Positions 19,347 through 32,593 of a DNA stretch of 64,000 nt are shown here, piece by piece (the stretch's first letter is position 1; each line of letters begins with the position of its first letter). This DNA is from Lobosporangium transversale (lineage: Eukaryota; Mortierellomycota; Mortierellomycetes; Mortierellales; Mortierellaceae). The stretch spans positions 124,001-188,000 of the forward strand of contig NW_019028988.1 in assembly GCF_002105155.1 (NCBI RefSeq), given 5' to 3'. The notes under the pieces are model-generated. The model ran no database searches. It was given only the letters and a program-made list of their open reading frames with translations, and was not told where the DNA came from. The position numbers were made by a program, and so were the translations under genes.

Positions 19347-19646
19347 GGACTCTGCCGCCAATTTAATGACTTCTTTGTCCTCATTTTTTTCCATTTCAGT
19401 AAAATGGTGTAACGATAGCATGACTCAGAGGAAAATAAATATTCCCTCTTTACTTATCAGTGAAAGTATCTCCGCGGCTTTGAAGGAAAACGCGGCCTCA
19501 GTGGATGACGCGCTTCGCCACGGAATACGTAGTGTTATATAGAGTGAAACCTACCAATACGTCTCTCTTGATCTCCATTCTACTCAGAACTCGACTACCA
19601 GGTTCATGAATACTTTGAATGGCCTACATGATGTGGACTAATCATG

Positions 19647-20469
19647 TTAAAAATCAATATCTAGGTTCGTGATCTGCCATGAAAGCTCAGCCAGTTGCAC
19701 ACGTGTGGCTTGACCTTTAAAGTCAGACACTATTGGATGTGGGACTTTCTTCACTTTAGGCGATCGACAAATCATGTATGAATATATCACAGATCTGATG
19801 ATCAGCTTAGATCTGTCTGAAACAAACACCTTGTGGCAAAGAGAATGAGGAACACGGCTAAATTCTGCCTGCCTGTATCCACTGGGTACATGTACTTGCC
19901 CAATCAATGAACGCTGCTAAAAGTCTATTAGAAACAGTTCTCGTCGCTACTGAGAAGTCTACAGTCGAATTCTGGTTTTCCGGATGATACACAGTGGAAA
20001 TGGTTCGGATATTGATAAAGTTTACTGAATAAACAGTATTTTAAATTTCTTAGACTGCACATGTATCGCCCCTTCATTTGGTCATGATCCCACATATAAT
20101 CTAAAAACGGTGATTGAGCTGGTTTGGTGGCATCTCACTTCGTGACGGACTTGCAACAAGAGTATTCAAAAAACATAAGCGATCGCGACTAAATGAAAAG
20201 GTCTGAATCGTGCTATAGATTAATTTCTTTGCTTTGACACTCTGTTTTTTGAGGAGTGCATTTTAATTGCCTAATGGACAATACTCGAGTGTTTCATTTA
20301 ATGCTGTCGAGAGGAGCTACGATAACAGACACGTTATTTGAACTATACTTACGCGCAAAAAAGGGGGCACAAGCTTCCACAGACTGAGAGTGCAATATAA
20401 AGCTTGCAAAGGGTAGTTCCAGACATAAAACCGTACGTCTTCATAGTGTTTTGTCTGTAGAATGTGCCT

Positions 20470-20504
<35 letters not shown>

Positions 20505-21970
20505 CAATGAAACAGCGACACGGCCAGTTTGTGATATCATGCCCAAGGTCCCTCTTGTTGAGACCAATCCCTTTATTTATTGAATTATTTTTCAAGGTTT
20601 CGTCAAGGTGTATCATAATGAAGCAAACGATATGCTTGGATACTGTGTCAACAACACTTATTCATATAACAGTCCCTTAACTCTCTTTCACTCCACTGTG
20701 TATTCAGCGGCATCTCCATTTGAGGCACCACAATATAGGGAAGAATATTAAGCCTTCTGCTTCCGCCAGAATCGCCTAGTCCGCCAAGCTTCGGTATGAC
20801 CTATTACTATAGCAGAAGATAATAAACTGCTCAATATATGTTTTTTTTATTGCTCTTAGGAGAATAATTATGCACAAGAAACGTGAAGGCACAATGCATC
20901 TGTTAGACTCTTTATTTACTTCAGCCGGCCTCAAACTTGCTTGGTTGGCCCACATTATATCACATTCAACTATTACTGCTCTGTCTTCAATAAGGTCGAT
21001 TTTACGACGCGAGATAAAATGAATTTTTAAACCCATGGAGCTCGAGCTGAGATAGTTGATATAAGTCCTCTCTTAATCATGCTTTTCCCTCTCCTTCTCG
21101 CGTTTAGTACGAAGAAAATAGAAAAACAGTAAAGACAATATGAAAAAGAAGTTTTCCAACGTTGGCAAAGTCTCAGCACGCAAGTAGATCGATAGGAGAG
21201 TTTTAACGACAGATATCTGCTGTCGCGGACTTGTAAATCGCCCCAAGCTTGTTTAAATATTGGTCTTCTACAGTTCATGTCCATACAGACAGACCTGGAA
21301 ATATTGAATAGGCGTGTTTTTTATGGTTTTATGGTCTTTATAGCTGATACTACAGGAGATCGAACAACTATCATTTGTCTGAAACGCACAATATCTTGTG
21401 TCACCATGTCTAAGCATCCAAGCGCACTTGTGCCTTCCCCTGTTCCTGGATTCGGTGGCTGTTCTACGTTTTCACGCCTTTCAATATTTTTATTTTTTGA
21501 CTCACATCTCATTGTCCTCATAACAACATCCTGTCTTTACCATATTTCGACGTTAACTCATAACCAATGCAGTTTCGCATCCAAAACTGCATAAGTGGTA
21601 AATGTAGGGCAAATTAAACATTATCCGGTGACATGCTCACCTTTTGTTCTCATTCTCTTGCCTCGCTTTTCTCTTTCGTCTCCATTTCAATACGAAGTGA
21701 AATCACGATGCGCTCTTTGCTCGCTCCTGATAGCGCTTGCAAAGGCCCGTCAATTGGCTGAGTTTCCCTTTCTACCTCTCCTTTGATTACTTCAATAAGC
21801 TGATGATGGTGCTTGTGGCTTTTCGACGCGCTGAAGACCATGTCCTGCCTTGTAGGATGAAATTGTCCTCTGGGGAACGGAGCTCACCCAATGTCTGCTG
21901 AACTATCAAACGCGTATCGGGTGACATGGTAGGGTCTTCGACCGCTGTTCTATTACAAAAGGTGGGAAGT
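19647..21970 (-). pseudogene. Scattered decayed coding fragments, minus strand, family unknown
   Basis: Several short minus-strand frames have natural-looking amino-acid composition but no continuous gene: near 21950-21790 ('SPDTRLIVQQTLGELRSPED'), 21841-21650, 21521-21321 ('GCLDMVTQDIVRFRQMIVV'), 21036-20776 and 19907-19647. They sit in different phases with stops between. This fits an old transposon-encoded or duplicated gene, but I cannot name the family and some pieces may be chance. Confidence 0.25.
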
Positions 21971-23300
21971 GAGCAATCAGTTTGCGGATATGAAAGAATA
22001 GCGTGGTACAGGACTGCTTTGGCTATATTGGCTTTATCATTTGCAATTGATTAGAGCATGCCGATATGTGCTCCGCCGGGACCTAAAGGACCTCTTCTTC
22101 ACGTTCGCTTCTTGTATCACCTTGGTCTCCTTAAGAGACCTCCTCAAATCCCTGGATACTCAAGACCTCACAAGGATGTGAATTATGCTGCCTAAGACCT
22201 TGCTAAGCTCATGTACGACCTTCTGAAGAGCTCTTTCATCCGCCGTCGTCTTTACTTCTCACTGCCTCAGCTTTCTCTTTTCCTTACGGGCCAATTTCAG
22301 TTTGCTATTGACCACTGCCTTCGCCGCCTGCGATGGAGCTTATGGTACCGCATTATTCATGTAGACTACCGTGTCTTGAGGATAGACTTGCTTCTGAGGG
22401 CTATGTTTCTCAGTGGCATTGAGGGCATTTGCAGAAAGAGTCTTTCTCTTGCCCCCTTCTCTTCATCTCTGATTTCCCTAGTTCTCCTTTCTTTTCCACG
22501 CATCATACTAAATCTGACGAAGGCGTCACTTGAGCCTGCGTTACTGTCACGACTATTGCAGAAAGGAAATATGAAAGCGTGAATGAAGCGATAGAAGTGT
22601 TTACACCAGCCATACTGATAGCCCTATTGTGTCATTGTATTATGCGTTTAGAGGAAAGCCAAGTTGTAAATGATCACGGTTACGAGTGAGCAAAGCATCG
22701 CAAGCAGTAGTCATATAGGTGTTAACTGTAGCTATGTACTATTGAGCACAAAATGGCCCATTCTCTTCCACGCGCCATCATTTCATTACTCGTGCCAGAG
22801 GCTTCAAGCACTAGCAAAAACTCACTTTTAGTCATTAGTCAAGTGCACAAATTTAAGTAGTCCAGTATGCAGTGCATCTATATGCATGTAAGTATTATTT
22901 GCGTGTTTTCTTTGAACGTTTTGTCATGAGAAAGGTAACTGTCTATTGTATTTACTTGTCTGTATGTAGAATTATGTACTCAGACAAGATACTAAGTAAA
23001 CTGACTGAACCTGAAAGCTCTTTAAAGAGCTCCACACGGGCTCGTTTGTATATAGGACTTGTCTGGCTAGCCTACGATCATTAACTTTTTTATTCTTTTA
23101 CCTGTTTCTGATGTCCAGTCCCAGGATCTTGATACACTCTTCTATTTAATATGACCAATTTCTACACAATGCTAGCTTCTAAATGGTCAACAACTTGATT
23201 AGCGTGAGCACACGCGATCTCTTATGGATATTGGAGAATATCAACTAAAGAGTGAACTCATGCACAAATAAAAAAAAAAAAAAAAAAAAAAAGCCGCCAA
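21971..23300. other. Gene-free stretch
   Basis: No supported gene. One plus-strand frame (22211-22582) is open for 123 codons but is hydrophobic and Leu/Arg/Ser-rich, as expected of an antisense or chance frame. A poly(A) tract lies at about 23270-23292. Confidence 0.4.
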
Positions 23301-23544
23301 GTGGATGAACGCCGGTTTTTTCATGTACGTACATATACATCAAAAACAGTCTACAACAGAGGGAACTACATTACTACCAAATCATTTGAGTAAAAGAAAA
23401 TATATTCATAACTCCTTTTTTAATGTTGTTGCTTTTTTTTTTCTTTTTTTTTTTTTTCCTGCTGCTGTTTGTTGTCGTATTTATCGTCTCTTAAAGTCAT
23501 TACTGTTTCTTAAAGCCATAATTGTTTCTTAGTCATTAAAGTCG

Positions 23545-26084
23545 TTACTGTTTCATATACCCCTGACTATCAATCTGCATTGAGATCCCGCTAGGGATAA
23601 AAGCAGAAACTGGCGAGGCTGGATTAAAAGAGCTTCCATTGCTATTGTGGTCCTTAGCGCTAGAAACACTATTATTGTCACTGCTGCTGCCACTTCGACT
23701 ACCGCTATCACTCCCATGGCCGCTGATGCTCCTGCTACCGGTACTGTTGCTAATACCACTGCTATGAGTACTGCTACTAATGTCACTGCTATGAGTGCTG
23801 CTTGGGGCAACGATACTGCTACTACCACTACCATCTCCATATAAAGGCATCGAGAGGTGGAGTGTGGGCATAGATGATCGCCTTCCGCGTCCCAGACCTG
23901 AAGCATCATCGTCCAACCAAGCAAATTGGCTAGCTTGCTGCTGTATATGTGTGGCCATCGAAATAGGGATCTGCGCGTGTTGATAATAAAATGATATGGG
24001 TCCGACTGGGTGTATCGACAATTGCCCATGAACCTGCTGTTGAAGAACTTGCGGTTGTTGTTGTTGCATATTATTAAACGGATGATGGTGCACCTGCTGC
24101 AGGGGGCCGAGGTGGGCATGAGAATGAAGGCCAGCCACGGTTTGAACAGGTGAAGAAGCAGTTGAGGACAATGGCGAACCGAAGTGAGGATGGGCTATTT
24201 CTCCACTTGGTGCTGTAGTGTTGATGGTAGTTCCTGTTGCGGCTAGATTTAATGCATTATGAGGGGTCTCAGCATATTGATGGAATCTATTAGATCCATT
24301 TCGCTGCACGGGCTTGGGTGCCAATGACTGAGTTACAAAGTTGTTGTCAACCGACATCGCCATGGATTCAGTTGTCGCTCCAGGATGGAGAGGTGGAGCC
24401 CCTTTGTTGCTGTTGGGATCCTGGTTTGAAATAGCCATAAAGCTGTTGGTTGTATTAGGAAGAACTGGATGCTGCTGCTGTTTCTCAGAAACTAAACCAG
24501 TCCCAGGAGGAGGAGATGAATAAAAGGCAGCAGTTGTCTGTGTGGAGGGAACCAACAAGGGTATTGCACTTGCCACTAAAAAAAAAAAAAAAAAAAAAAT
24601 CAGACTGGTCTCCAAGCCTTTTTGGTTGAATTTCAACTTCATTCCAAGGCACGCAAACTTTACCTACCTTGAGATGGATTGCCTACGTGCGACGAAGATT
24701 CTGGCAAAAAAGCTGAAGAAGATCCCATTGGTATTATTGCCGCCGGCTGTGGCTGGCTGGCCATCCAAGTCATGCCGTTCTGTTGTTGCTGTTGCTGCCG
24801 TTGTTGTTGTTGCTGTTGCTGTTGTTGTTGCTGTTGTTGTTGCTGTTGTTGTTGCTGTTGCTCTTGTTTTTGTTGGTGAAGTAATTGGCTTGGTTGAAGA
24901 GCTGCTTGCAGGAGTGCTCCCTGCTGTCTCATTTGTTGACTCATCTTGAAAGCCATCTTTCCTTTTGCACTGCCTTTGCTGAATGAAGACGACCGTGGTT
25001 GGTATTTAATTTTGCCCATCACTGCATCCTGGTCACTATTGAATCCTAGTCCGGGAAATGTTGCCAAATTCATGAGTCGCATGGAGATTTCCCGACTAAG
25101 AGTCTCATCAATTCCGTGGATCTTTCGGTTTTTCAGATCATTGCTCTGACTCCCCTCAAGACCATCGCCTGCCATGCCCGTGCCTGATTCTATTCGCTTG
25201 TTGCCATTGAGCTTCTCATCCAACTCCATAACAATGTTATATAGTTGTTGGTTCTCTGCACGTACCAAAGCCATGATTCTATATACCTCATCCAGCTCTT
25301 CGGCTTTACTCTCGAGCCACTTAATGTATTTTTGCTTGCGCTGACGGAACGCTCTCTGGGCTGCTCGATTCTGTTCAGCTCGTCGTATAGCAATTTCCTC
25401 AGGCAATTCAGTCATATCTGCAGAGCCAGAGGATCCTGCACCTGCAGTCGACGACGTCGAAGACGATAGTGTACTCAACCCCTTTGGGAAAAAACTAGAC
25501 TGATGCAATGATTGGACCTGCGCCTGGAGCTGTTGCTGATGATATGGTAAAGGTGGTGGGGTTGGTAGAGATGATAGAGGAGGGGTTGGTTGAGGTTGCT
25601 GTAGTTGCTGTTGTAGCTGAAGATTGAAAGTCGGCTGTATATTGGTGCCATTTTGGAACGAGGACGCGTTACGCTGCGCAAGGGGAATGGCTGAGTCGCC
25701 CATCCCAGGAGTGGGGAATGGGTTCTTTTCACTTTCCTGGCTCGACGTCCCACTGATTAATTCGTCCGTCGATCGCCCTGTTAATGTGAGTGGATTCGAG
25801 GGACTATTCAGGGCAGTTGAGTCAGAAGGTGTTGGGTAGGATGATCTAAACATGTCAAGAGAAAGCGGCTTTACCAAAGGTGATATAGGCTGCTGCATCT
25901 GCATGGACATCGTCAATGACGTCTGAATAACGTCGCTTCTTGGGCGAACATCTTGCATTAGTATTTGTTGCTGTACTGACAGCTTATGCGGCATGTGATG
26001 TACCCCTTGCCCCTGTATATGGTTGTATGCGTCGTCTTTATATTCTTCTAACTTGACTGTCTGGTAATCTGGGTCATTGTCCAT
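23545..26084 (-). CDS. Yap/AP-1-like bZIP transcription factor with long glutamine tract
   Basis: Two exons, 26084-24668 and 24575-23545, separated by a 92-bp intron with a T-run before its AG, encode about 815 residues. The bZIP lies at about residues 225-295. The basic region 'AEQNRAAQRAFRQRKQKY' carries the NxxAQxxFR signature of the Pap1/Yap family, followed by a leucine-zipper-like helix. The N-terminus is Ser/Thr/Pro/Gln-rich. A CAG/CAA-encoded Gln tract of about 28 residues follows at about 405-435 (24781-24870). The C-terminal half is Ser/His/Gln-rich with a Ser-Gly-Ser repeat near the end. Yap-type factors bind TTAC/GTAA half-sites and commonly drive stress responses. The Cys-rich redox domains of Yap1/Pap1 are not visible, so regulation may differ. 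The frame is open further upstream to 26351, but those residues are hydrophobic and cross a likely 5'-UTR intron donor, so I chose the ATG at 26084. Confidence 0.82.
24779..24872. repeat. CAG/CAA trinucleotide tract (poly-Gln coding)
   Basis: Mixed GTT/GCT triplets on the plus strand encode an almost unbroken Gln run in the bZIP gene; length variation is expected among strains. Confidence 0.9.
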
Positions 26085-26351
26085 CGGTAAAACTCTATCC
26101 CTGAAATGCACTATTATGAAATACCAAAATAAAGAATAGAAACAAACCACGACGCGTGCCGCCGAAGCGCTCAAATTAGGATAGGCTGGAGCGCGAAAAA
26201 TAAAAAAGCGGGTGGTACAAAAAAGAAGCCAATTCATACGTTGGGCCTTATTAGGAGGATCCATCTTTGTCAATTGGCTCTTAAGAGGAATAAGGGCGAG
26301 TTTGACGATCTGTGCTCGAGAAGGCGCTTTAGTCGTCAAATGACTATCCAA

Positions 26352-27709
26352 TTCCGTTTCTGTAGCAGCAGGCAGGCAAAAGAAAATGTGAAAAGGAAAG
26401 GGTGAATGGTATCAGTTGTCCTTGATCTTTAACTACAATCTTTACAATCTCTTATTAAAAGGGAAAGTTGAAGAAGGTGAATATTATTCACTGACCTGAT
26501 TGGAGGCTCCTTGCTTGAAGTGTCTGGGACTCTTTAAAATTGGTTCAATTAGGATATAATATATGAATGCAGTAATGGCCTCACTAGGGTGCAGGATCGG
26601 ATTGAATGATCACGGTTGGCAAGAAAAACCATGAGTGACGTTAGGCTTTGGGTTATTCGAACATTATAGTGAAGAGTAATACTTGATGTGCTAAGTAGGA
26701 TGGCATTAGCCATGAATTAAAGAACGCTTCAAATCCCAAAACTACGGATGACTGAACCCTCGAATTTTTTATGGTTTTTGGATTGCTGAAGATTTCATCA
26801 TTTAAAAAGAGCTTTTACAATTCTCTCTTTTAAAATTAATTTTGGCCAAAAAAAAAAAAAAAAAAAAAAAAACTATAAACTTAATTGATGGCAAGTGTGA
26901 TCACCTTCAATTATAATTTTTATTTGTTATGTTAGTAATGTTTGTTTTGATAAATCTGCGCTTAAGCGATTACTCAAGCACTGGAAGACACCAAGGTAAG
27001 GTTTCCCATCGCATCCTCTTTCCAGTTTTTTCTTTTTTTTTGATGCTCAACTGCATAGTATATGACTAGTAACAAAGATGTCTATCCCCCCCATAAAAGA
27101 AAATGTTCAAGAAGCGATGAATGATAAGCCTTGAGTGCCAATATTCATTTCCTCTTGTTTGTCCGCCGATGAACAAGCAGTACATAAACACCATGATCGA
27201 AAATTCCAGAATAAAAAAGAAAAAGGAATATATAAGGGGGGGGGGGGGGGGAAAGTTGGGAAGCGTTCAAACAAGTGTCTTAAGGCAAGAAGGTATGAAG
27301 AGGAATAGCTGGATAACTCTTTCCCACACTGGTACATACACGCAATACACACACGTCACTGATAGCGATTCATACTCGCGTAGCAGTCTATTTCATGATA
27401 AAAGGCCCATGGAGAGTGGCGCGAAGGATACATCAATGTTATTGCTGATATATGAACGCATGCATGTAATATGGCCTTACAAGCATGGGAGTCGGCAGGG
27501 TAAGCAGGAGCTAAAGTTAGAGATAGGAATAGCTTCAGAGCCAGGCTGCTGAGTGTATGCCGTATGTGCGTAAGTGAAAACAGATAAGCAGTGATGTCGA
27601 GCAACGGAATAGTTTTTAGGGTGCGTGGATGATTGTATATTGTTGAACAGTTCTGTTGAGCAAGAGTGGCTCAGAAAGCGATCGTAATGTTTTCCACAGA
27701 CAGCTTTTC

Positions 27710-27740
<31 letters not shown>

Positions 27741-30700
27741 CCTTCGACTTCTTTCCGCCGAGGATGATTGTTGCAAAATGGACAGAGACAGAGAGAAAAG
27801 GGTCGGGGCGACATATTGATATAAGCCTTTTAACCCTCAGGGGAAAATATGCTGAGCAAGGGACGTTGTTGGACAGATCTATGATCCCAACAGCCTTGTA
27901 TACGTCGAGGACTTGAGAAGAATGACCATATGAAGCATAAAAATGTGTGTGAGTGTGAGAGAGAAGAGTGAAAAGGACAAGCACGAAGAAGAGGAAGAAA
28001 AAGTTTCACTGGTGTGGCGAGGGCGGTAAAACACGCTTTTCCGAGATTCAAATACAACTTTTTTTTATTTAGGAGCGTACAGACATGCACAAACAATAAA
28101 AAAGGAGACAGGTCAGGCAAACAATGAAATCCAGATAATTTCTAAAAGCGCACTATGGCACAGTACGCACAACTCTTAAACCAAAGTTTAGACTGTACTG
28201 TACTCAGTAGTGTAACAACAATGAACGACAACGAACGAAAATGAAAATAGAGTATAAAAGAATAATAGACTATTCAATAAAGGAGAGTATAAGGGGATAC
28301 GTGGGAGATGAGGAGATGTGCTTAAGCGCGAGATAAGATTTCTTGAAGCTTGCGGAACATGATATTAGCGACCACTTTCACTTTCACTATTGATCAAACC
28401 CTCTCCATCTCCATTCCTTGCACGTAATTGGTCCTCTCGTTGTCAAGGTAGATATGAACACATGAGGTCACTGCCGACGCGCTGTTTCCTCAAGGGACAG
28501 AAGATGCAAATTTATAGAGCTCATGCCTTGTTTTTTCTGGGACGGATCAGATCCAAATGTAGGTATATACTTATGCTTGCTGATCTCCTCGCCGAGATTA
28601 GGGAGGGGAGGAGAGTCGAAAGATCGGGTTTCTATCTGCAATGCTGTCTAGAATACCTCCATACGACCATATAAAACAGCATACTGAGGGAATGCAGGCA
28701 GACTGACGGTGACCACATGCGTCTTCAGCAATAACAAAAGCAACACATGCTTGTTGCCACATAAAATCGTATGCATTATTCGAAGTGAATCACTCCATTG
28801 GTTATTGAGTGAAATTCAGCTTATTATACTACTGTACCGTGGTTCTGCTTAGTTGAACTGCTTATTGTCTATCTGTCGTAGTAAACAGCGAGGTAATAAG
28901 GGTAAACGAAGTCACTGGGCCATTGCATATTCCAAAAGCATACCGACATTAGATCTCAGAACGGAGATGCTCCGCACATTGTGGAGCTACTTTGACACTT
29001 CGGAGCAAAATATTTGAGCTCTAATAACATTTCGTTGGCAGCCACCTTGTCTTGTCACCACCAAAAGATATATATACATAAATATGTACAAAATATATTG
29101 TTTTTTATTTTATTTGCTAGTTCGCCTAACCCCATTAATTGAGGGGTGAAGTGCATATATACTGCCCATATTAGGCAAGGAAAGGTTACACGGCCTATCG
29201 TGTCTATCCTATTTCTTTCTATTAGATTCATAGTATGAAACGCGTTGAAAGTCTATTTCAATTCGCTCATATACCTCTTATTTGATGCTTTAAAAAAAGG
29301 GAAAAGTGAAGATAATCGCATTTTACTCCTTTTTTTTTGCTTGTTTCCCATGTGGTTGTCACGAGCGCTCTAGAGGAAAAGATAACTCCGATTTAAACTA
29401 TATTCTAGGATGTAGGTCAACAGGGTCAAAGGCAATGATGATCCTAACAAAGTCTGGTGAGGGTTTTTCGTGTAACTAAGGGTTCGGATAGAATGATCAA
29501 TTAAATATTGCACAAGAACGTGCGCAAACAGACGAACATGATTATGAAATACAGGTACCTTTAGATAGCTATAATAGTCTAGTGTATATAAAAATAGCTG
29601 ACTGTTTTTTTTTTTTTTTTTTTTTTTTTTGATAGCAAGGATCCATGAAGCTCTGTAGGATTAATTTAGATGCTAGCTCTATGAATGGGCTCCCCCATTC
29701 CCAGAGCCGCATACAAAGTATTATCCAACAATTGGCTGTAGCCGTGTAGTTATACTACTACAATGCAATATCCTGTATATAAACCACGTCATTGTGCAGA
29801 TTTCCATCCCAGGGAACCAAGGAAGACTGCAGAACGGCTCTACCCCATACTTGGTCTGTTGTGCGCAAAGACCTTACTTTATCCGTAGTTCTCAATCACC
29901 AAAACACTTGCTGCTTTTAGACTCTCCATAACCGTTAATTCTACTTGATGTCGATAGCTCGCCGCCACTCGCTGATCTGCATTAGTCCTGGTCACCTTCA
30001 CCTCTACTACGGCTGTATCTACCAATACAGTTGCGTTCCTTGGCGCATTTGCTTATGGGGTTAATGTTATTACCCCTTTCCCAGCTAACGGTCATTTGCA
30101 GCATCTGTTTTAGATCTCCGTCTTGCCGAGTCCCTCGATTACCTTAAAAAAGTGACAATCAGTGCAACTTGCAATGTATATTATGGCTCTGAAAACCACC
30201 TTTCATTTCTGTATTACCTTCTTTGAAACCGAATCGCGATACGCGTCCTGAACACCCCAGTGTGCATTCTATCTTCGTCTCCCTATCCCATCTCCTTTCT
30301 CTTCACCAAGCAAGGCATTTACATATCGAATCTCTCTGACCTTCTTAAACACCACTTCCAAGGAGTTGCAAATCACGAAGTCCACTATGGGTTTGAAAGG
30401 AAGACCTTTATTCAAATCCGATTCCTGCATTTTGTCATGTTTGCCTTTTCAGTTCTCCATTTCCTTTCCTAAAGGTCTCTTATCGTCCTTCGTAATGAGT
30501 CTGATCGCCTGCTTCTATCTTCTCAGCTCTTCGTCCAGTGTCGTGAGATGTCGTCAGAGGTGCTATGTCTCCTCTTGTTCCAATCCACACATCCTGCAGC
30601 TTCAAGTACGTGAATGTAGAAAGCATATCATGAATATTCTTAATGCCCTGTACTCTCTTATAGCAATCCGCGAGGTTGCTGAAGAGGCCTTGGCGTGTTG

Positions 30701-31430
30701 TCGTCACGGAGTATATGCAAGCCTGCTTCGCAATCCACTTCTCTCAAGTCAAGTCTGTAATATTTCTTCTAACCCTGTTTTGAGTCGCCCGCATACAGTG
30801 CGTTCACACCAACTGAACCAGGACGGCCGCATATATCTCTACTTCTCCTGCCTTGGTGGATGAGGCATAGCCATCGACCCTGACTGACACTACATTTGAC
30901 GCAGTCCTTGTCCCTGTCTCCTCAAAAGATCCATCTGAGTTAAGAGTCAGATGTCTCGTCATTGATATTTCCTCTCATTATCTCAGCACATTGGCCATAC
31001 AAACTTGTGGAATCTACACATATAAACACTCAGAAGAGCCATATCAACGATGATGGCCCTCTGGGAGCCCACCTCTCCTTGCACCTTTGTTCTTAGCAGC
31101 CTGTCGAAAGTTTATTCATCGAGCTCAAGGTGTACATATAGCTTGCTGCGTACTCGTGCTCTACACCTGATCCGACTAGAAGCTCGTCACCACTGCTCTC
31201 TTCTTTTTTGTCCTTCGAGGCATTGGAACTTGGCTTGTATTTGTACTTTTCGATGGACTTCATGCGCGTAGCTTCTTGCCTGGCTCAGATCTAGTTTTTA
31301 CACTCCTCTCTTCTCTTCTTCTTTTTCCTTTCTTTCTTCACTTTCCTTATCCGCTTCTGCCTCCTGCTTTCTTTTTCCGACGATCACAAAGCTGAAGTGC
31401 TTTATCTTTTTTGTGAGCTTCCCCCAGCTC
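26352..31430. other. 5-kb gene desert
   Basis: The first part is presumably the promoter of the bZIP gene. I find no supported coding frame, tRNA or repeat family. Present are a poly(G) run of 15 at 27237-27251 and long poly(A)/(T) runs at 26850-26871, 27713-27740 and 29606-29630. Short frames at 30260-30863 lack supporting exons. Confidence 0.4.
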
Positions 31431-31441
31431 TATTCTTTTTA

Positions 31442-32593
31442 TTAACCTCGTACTCTTTTCTCTTCCACTACTTTAAATTCGGAGTTATATGGGTCTCTAT
31501 GTTCATGAACTTCGATGAGTTGCTCCTCCGATATTTCTTCCTCTGTAGACGATTCACTAACTATTTCGTTGCTTTCGGCCTTAATAAACTCTTGGAACCC
31601 AATACCATATCCTTCTCTTTGTCTAATTTTTGAAGTTTCTACGTCGCTCATCAATGAGGTTCTATGTGTATATGGACCCATGAAGAGCATTTTAAACACG
31701 GTGGGACCATACTGAGGAAGTCCTCTGATTTTTTTTCTTGCAAGAGACGAATCGCCTTTTAGCATTTACTCAGCATGGTACAGCTCTCTTGCTGCAAGCT
31801 TCTGCAGTAGTTTGTCATCCACAGTGTCATAGAGCCTATCTGCTATGTTAAGTGTATTTTCAGGGATCCCAAAACTGCTTGCTAGTTGCGGGTCAAACTT
31901 CACTTGCCGATTAGCCATCAGCCTACAGGCTCCTGATGCAAGATTGTGTTTGTGCACTTTTACATTGTGAGGGCCCACAACTGGAAGCTTACTCATTCTG
32001 AAGTGCTTTTGAAGGGCAATTAGGCGTGCCCTATAAATATAAGTTACAATCTTGTCCACTTCATCGAATTGAATCGTTGCTGATCTGATTCGGAATACAT
32101 CAGTTCTAGTATGAAGACTGAACATTTCAACTGATCTATTCTTCAAAGCGCACTGACCTTGAAATATATTACTCCGATGATACTTCGCCTTCTTCGTCTT
32201 CTCTATTATAAATGAGTCCCAGCAAGGCCTCCAAGTCGCTCATTGTTTCAACAACAACACGAAGGAGCTTCTTATTCTTGATGCGAGTGGATTTCCTTAG
32301 TAGGTGAGAATATGCTCAGGTTCATCACTTTTCGTGGCGTAAGTGTCATAATAAATCATATTCAAAGGAGTCATGGCCGCGAAATATCTCTTCTTCGCTC
32401 CTTCCCTCTGAATAATGCATGGATTATCCCTTCGTCTGTAAGAAGGAGCAAATTTACCATTATAAATGGGCTTGAAATCCAGCATTGTCTCGAAATAAAT
32501 GACCGAAAACTAAACTGTCACGGAGCTATCCTGGCTTCACTATTCGTGCAAATAAAAAAGCCCATGAAGACTTTCGCATGAGAATCCGCTTGA
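31442..32593 (-). pseudogene. Unrecognised broken gene with in-frame stop and frameshift
   Basis: A minus-strand coding signal begins at an ATG at 32593 ('MGSQADSHAKVFMGFF'), continues in pieces at 32485-32297 and about 32300-32160 ('VVVETMSDLEALLGLIY'), then runs in one frame from about 32155 to 31442. That last frame is interrupted once, by TAA at 31766-31768, between 'ARELYHAE' and 'MLKGDSSLARKK'. The frame also shifts by one base near 32296. The C-terminus is Glu/Ser-rich. Some breaks could be introns, but no good GT-AG pair removes the TAA. I do not recognise the family. Confidence 0.4.

Larger units (their letters stand above)
16601..19640. other. Gene-free stretch
   Basis: About 3 kb without a credible gene on either strand. 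Contains the hexanucleotide repeat at 18226-18306 and the hairpin at 19258-19346; nothing else recognisable. Confidence 0.4.

Noticed and set aside
26085-26351. 89-codon N-terminal extension of the bZIP protein
   Set aside because: It is hydrophobic, unlike the rest of the protein, and crosses a good GTATG donor, so it is probably 5' UTR with an intron.
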